16,944 nucleotides of DNA from the NCBI GenBank assembly GCA_021772165.1, contig JAJFMM010000127.1, positions 1 through 16,944 of the forward strand. Direction: 5' to 3'. This DNA is from Chlamydiota bacterium (GTDB lineage: Bacteria > Chlamydiota > Chlamydiia > Chlamydiales > SM23-39). Made by a program: the position numbers and the translations under genes. The notes below the pieces were generated by a model. It was not told where the DNA came from. It ran no database searches and worked only from the letters and a program-made list of their open reading frames with translations. Shown piece after piece: positions 14,121-16,944 of the stretch; the stretch's first letter is position 1; the number at the start of each line of letters is the position of its first letter.

Positions 14121-14591
14121 ATGGGACGTATGCAAGGAGTGCTTGATTTTTGGGAAAGGCTGAAGGCGGTGAAGAGCTTCACTCTTCACGCGGAGTCGCA
14201 CGCTAAGGAAGAGACGGGATGGAATCGATTGGGCTCAGGTGAGGTTGTAGTCTCTCAAGAAAATGAAAATGTTATCCTGTTTCAGGAAAAGGGGACGTGG
14301 CAAATGCCAGAGAGCATGGCATTCAGCAATGTGTTTCGCTGGACGTTGGATCGTACAGAGGGAAGGGTTTCCCTAGAGCATTTGCGTAGGGGACCCACTC
14401 ATCCGGTCTTTCTTTTTGATTTGGTTGCCGTAGGTAGTTATCATCTGGCATCTGTGGATGCGCATCTTTGCGGAGAGGATGTTTACCAGGCTCAAGTTGT
14501 GTGGGATTCAGAGAGCATTCGCTTGAGCTGGCGTGTGATGGGTCCTAAAAAAAATGAAGAGGTCGAGTGCCTCTATAAAAGAGGGGAGTAA
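14121..14591 (+). CDS. DUF6314-like protein
   Basis: A 156-residue soluble protein, probably a beta-barrel-like small-molecule-binding fold. It has an N-terminal W-x-R-L helix (about 11-14), a GSGEVVVSQ strand (about 38-46) and a FRWTLDRTEGRVSLEHLRRG block (about 72-91, with the arginine pair). A PVFLFDL segment and a C-terminal VVWDSESIRLSWRVMGPKKNE follow. This series of strands and the RW...HLRRG motif match what I recall of the DUF6314 family, whose function is unknown. The start may be the ATG at 14121 or the one three codons later; neither has a strong Shine-Dalgarno. It is followed after 4 bases by the pentapeptide-repeat gene and probably shares its transcript. Confidence 0.7.
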   Translation: MGRMQGVLDFWERLKAVKSFTLHAESHAKEETGWNRLGSGEVVVSQENENVILFQEKGTWQMPESMAFSNVFRWTLDRTEGRVSLEHLRRGPTHPVFLFDLVAVGSYHLASVDAHLCGEDVYQAQVVWDSESIRLSWRVMGPKKNEEVECLYKRGE

Positions 14592-14595
14592 AGAG

Positions 14596-15165
14596 ATGCG
14601 AGACTCTTCTGAAGGTCGTCTATTTAAGTCAGAGGATTTTTCTAAAAAATCTCTAGAATCTCAGGATTTTTCGGATTGTGTATTCGAAAAATGTAATTTT
14701 ACAGAGAGCCTTTTACGAAGGTCTAAATTCAGTTCCTGTACCTTCAAAAATTGTAATTTCAGTTTGGTCAAACTCGATGGCTGCCGTATGCAAAGTATTC
14801 AGTTTATTGATTGTAAGATCGTAGGGGCAGAGTTTTTTAAGTGTGACAGAACTTTTTTCTCGGTATCTTTTCTAAGTTGTCTGCTGCACTACTGTATTTT
14901 TTCCGATCTCAATATGAAAAACAGTTCATTTTCTAAGAGTAAAATCAAAGAGGGGCACTTTACAGATACAAATTTGAGTGGTGCAGATTTTGAGGAGGTC
15001 GATTTATCTGGAACGATTTTTCACAACTGCGATCTCTCTAAATCGGATTTCTCTAAAGCATTCAATTACACTATCGATCCCGCAACGAATAACATTAAGA
15101 AGGCCAAGTTTTCACTTCCTGAGGCGGTAGGTCTTTTGTGTGGTTTTGATATTATTCTCTTGTGA
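14596..15165 (+). CDS. Pentapeptide-repeat protein
   Basis: A 189-residue protein built of quasi-repeats of five with phenylalanine or leucine at the centre (FSDC, FEKC, FTES, FSSC, FKNC, FSLV; later LSGADF, LSGTIF, LSKSDF). It should fold as a right-handed quadrilateral beta helix. The C-terminal block IDPATNNIKKAKFSLPEAV and the GLLCGFDIIL after it are typical of the common single-domain family related to YjbI/Qnr-like proteins. Qnr members bind DNA gyrase, but nothing here proves that role. The start is the ATG at 14596, with GAGGGGAG 7 bases upstream; the longer open frame from 14554 overlaps the previous gene. Its 3' end overlaps the convergent esterase gene by 14 bases. Cysteines are unusually frequent at the repeat corners. 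Confidence 0.9.
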   Translation: MRDSSEGRLFKSEDFSKKSLESQDFSDCVFEKCNFTESLLRRSKFSSCTFKNCNFSLVKLDGCRMQSIQFIDCKIVGAEFFKCDRTFFSVSFLSCLLHYCIFSDLNMKNSSFSKSKIKEGHFTDTNLSGADFEEVDLSGTIFHNCDLSKSDFSKAFNYTIDPATNNIKKAKFSLPEAVGLLCGFDIILL

Positions 15166-16345
15166 TTGTCGTTACTGGCGATGTTGTGTGAAACCAGATG
15201 TATTCATCGAACTGCTCAGTCAGGCAGCTCTGGCTATAATTCCCTTGGGGATCTGGGTTGTAGATGGTTCCTACGCCGCGGAAGAGCCGTTTTTGTCTCA
15301 AGTGCTCTTTCACCTCGCCCTGTAAGTAGAGAGAAAATTGCTTGAGGCCTGTCTCATAGAATAGATGATCGTAGCTATCGGGATGGGCCGGTGGGATCTC
15401 TTTGATCTCATGAGGGCCTTCCCAATGCGTTGCTGCGACGACGTTTCCTTGGTAGCAACCAAATCCTATCGTATAAGCCAGCTCTTGGTAGTGCTCTTTG
15501 CAAAGGGTGCCTATGTTGCAGAGGCCCTCTTTGTCCATGCCGGTGGCGCTCGAGTGGCTCACGTGCGTATTATGCACCCAAACGATCGCTTTTGACTCTG
15601 GTCCATGATGGTTCAGAACTGCTTGCAGTCCGTCATACATCTGTCTGGCTCGCACATTCCAGTGTGTGGGGAAGTGATCAAACTGCCTGACGGCTTCTTC
15701 CGCTTTCTGCAGGTAGCGCAGATTTTGCAGGATGTGAAAGGAGCTATCATCGGATGGATTGAAGGTGGCTTCTGCAACGCTCAATAGCTCTTGCACGGCG
15801 CCTTGAAAAGACGCGCCCCCTCTTTTGAGGAAGCGATGGTAGCCGGATGGCTCAATTCCCATGGCGTGCAGCGCTCCTAGCTTCTCTTTGACCTGCGCTG
15901 CTAGGTTGGGTGCTTTTCGTTGCAGTTCCCAATGGAGCGATTCGATGTTGCGGCTCATGCCGTAGAGATCCAGGCCGTAGAGCCGAACGTCTTTGTAGCT
16001 GCGTAGGGTCTCTAGGAAGCGAAAGAAGTGTTGATTTCTCCACATCCAGCTGGGAAAGCGCTGAAAAGGAGTCGCTCGGAGGGGATGGCCTCTCACGTAG
16101 CGATCGGCCTCTTCAAAATCGGCCCAATCGCCTTCACAGGCAACAATGCTAAAACCCGCTTTGCTAATCAGCTCTTGCGTGATGCGCGCTCTCATCCGGT
16201 AGTATTCCGCACTACCATGCGTTGATTCTCCAATCAAAACGATGCGCTTGTCTTTGCAGCGCTCAACGAGTTTCTCTAAATGAATCGACTCAATATCTTC
16301 GAAACAAACAGCTTCTTTTTTTATGCAATTAATAACTAAGGTCAT
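15152..16345 (-). CDS. Erythromycin esterase family protein
   Basis: A 397-residue member of the erythromycin-esterase (Ere) superfamily. The diagnostic GESTHG is at 39-44, with metal/catalytic-type E40 and H43. EGDW is at 71-74, and further conserved histidines include HNTHVSH in the middle of the protein and NIGTLCKEHY after it. The length is usual for the family. EreA/EreB hydrolyse macrolide lactones, but many chromosomal members act on unknown esters, so macrolide resistance should not be assumed. No signal peptide is seen. The GGA of its likely Shine-Dalgarno (6 bases before the ATG) lies inside the 3' arm of a strong hairpin (16350-16388), so translation may be restricted. It is convergent with the pentapeptide-repeat gene, overlapping by 14 bases. 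Confidence 0.93.
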   Translation of the reverse strand: MTLVINCIKKEAVCFEDIESIHLEKLVERCKDKRIVLIGESTHGSAEYYRMRARITQELISKAGFSIVACEGDWADFEEADRYVRGHPLRATPFQRFPSWMWRNQHFFRFLETLRSYKDVRLYGLDLYGMSRNIESLHWELQRKAPNLAAQVKEKLGALHAMGIEPSGYHRFLKRGGASFQGAVQELLSVAEATFNPSDDSSFHILQNLRYLQKAEEAVRQFDHFPTHWNVRARQMYDGLQAVLNHHGPESKAIVWVHNTHVSHSSATGMDKEGLCNIGTLCKEHYQELAYTIGFGCYQGNVVAATHWEGPHEIKEIPPAHPDSYDHLFYETGLKQFSLYLQGEVKEHLRQKRLFRGVGTIYNPDPQGNYSQSCLTEQFDEYIWFHTTSPVTTITRE

Positions 16346-16349
16346 GATA

Positions 16350-16388
16350 ATTCCAAACTACGTTATATGAATAAACGTGGTTTGGAAT
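16350..16388 (-). promoter_or_regulatory. Hairpin spanning the ribosome binding site of the esterase gene
   Basis: ATTCCAAACTACGTT and AAACGTGGTTTGGAAT form a stem of about 15 pairs, with one T:G type wobble, around an 8-base loop. It fills most of the 53-base gap between the PP2C and esterase genes. On the minus strand the downstream arm contains GGA, the only Shine-Dalgarno candidate for the esterase ATG at 16345. It could be the PP2C terminator (no long T run follows), a translational block on the esterase, or both. Confidence 0.5.
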
Positions 16389-16398
16389 ATAAAGGCAA

Positions 16399-16944
16399 CT
16401 AAAGTTTGATAGTCATCGCAGTTAGGTTATCTTGAGAGCCGGCGCTATAGGCAGAATAGACGAGATCTTCGGCTAACTTAGCGGCCGATGGATTTTTGTG
16501 TCCCCGAATCAAAGCTGCTACTTGGTGTGTACTAGCCGCCTCGTAAATACCGTCACAAGTTAAAATCAAATGAGTGCCTTTCGGAATTTCGGAGAGAGGA
16601 TAGACGGTGATTTTGGGTCTTGGGTTAATCCCGATCGCGTGTTCGCAATGGTCTCCTATGGCTCTAGCTACTGCAAGGTAGTCGTTGATTCGATCAAAAA
16701 AGAGCCTTCCCCCTCGATATTCAATGCCTTTTTTGTAACGGGGATCTGCCGGTTTTGCATCTTCGCTCAGTTGGATGCCATTGTCTAAGATGGTTCTGGA
16801 ATCGCCGACGTTAGCGGTCCAGAGCTTTCCATCTAAACACATAGCTACTGTAACGGTGGACCCTGACTCATCTTCCGAAAAATGATCATCGAGTTGGACA
16901 AAGGTCATTTTCAAGGCATTCCAAATACCGCAATCTGTTAAACC
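16399..16944 (-). CDS. PP2C-family protein phosphatase (partial, 5' end outside window)
   Basis: This is the C-terminal 181 residues of a PP2C (PPM) serine/threonine phosphatase. The frame stays open to the window edge (GLTDCGIWNALKMTF...), so the internal TTG/ATG near 16914 are not the start. Family motifs in order are a GSTVTVAM segment, a LWTANVGDSR strand, AVARAIGD, the metal-binding ILTCDGIYE and the C-terminal SQDNLTAM. All key aspartates are present (GDSR, AIGD, CDG, QDN), so it is probably active and metal-dependent. PP2C enzymes oppose Ser/Thr kinases. The kinase-like protein at 2244-3629 is about 13 kb away, and no functional link is shown. Confidence 0.93.
   Translation of the reverse strand, partial: GLTDCGIWNALKMTFVQLDDHFSEDESGSTVTVAMCLDGKLWTANVGDSRTILDNGIQLSEDAKPADPRYKKGIEYRGGRLFFDRINDYLAVARAIGDHCEHAIGINPRPKITVYPLSEIPKGTHLILTCDGIYEAASTHQVAALIRGHKNPSAAKLAEDLVYSAYSAGSQDNLTAMTIKL

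Noticed and set aside
1..16944. CRISPR array, tRNA or rRNA genes, transposase or integrase genes
   Set aside because: No regularly spaced short repeats, no cloverleaf or rRNA-like stretch, and no recombinase motif were seen on either strand by reading.

Overview
The window is a gene-dense stretch of a Gram-negative genome, mostly on the minus strand. It holds many overlapping stop/start pairs and lineage-specific multigene families with no recognisable domain. It also has a hydrophobic protein with a kinase-like core and an erythromycin-esterase-like enzyme. This mix resembles an intracellular bacterium of the amoeba-associated chlamydia type. That placement is an inference from gene content and style only; there is no rRNA or other lineage marker.

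Left part (1-5116, mainly minus). A housekeeping/detoxification run reads right to left: a VOC remnant, an EVE-domain protein, a MarR regulator and a Nudix hydrolase, all with overlapping ends. A histidine phosphatase, a Dabb-domain protein and two tandem copies of a short-chain dehydrogenase follow. The Nudix and phosphatase genes are separated by a plus-strand gene (2244-3629) for a 461-residue protein with a degenerate protein-kinase core between hydrophobic segments. A 3'-terminal fragment of the Nudix gene lies on the far side of this gene (2019-2084), next to the phosphatase start, so the kinase-like gene sits between two copies of the Nudix 3' end.

Middle (5215-11056). A small plus-strand lipoprotein candidate converges on a block of four minus-strand genes that are paralogues of each other. 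They share a helical unit of about 300 residues with three recurring signatures: F-x3-LD-[QE]-M-[VM]-D, an HLL-x-IC type block, and LLEH-x-x-EP-x3-Y. One gene carries two full units and a truncated third. No characterised family is recognised.

Right part (11057-16944). A degraded copy of the end of a secreted repeat protein (11139-11326) and the intact gene (12664-14031) flank a plus-strand SAM-dependent methyltransferase gene (11406-12551). This is the same geometry as around the kinase-like gene. Beyond lie a DUF6314-like gene, a pentapeptide-repeat protein, an erythromycin-esterase-family enzyme on the minus strand and the 3' part of a PP2C phosphatase gene cut by the window end.

The most interesting points are (i) two plus-strand 'cargo' genes, each bracketed by the duplicated 3' end of the same minus-strand neighbour, (ii) the undescribed-looking four-gene paralogous family with a shared N-terminal tag, and (iii) the membrane-associated kinase-like protein.
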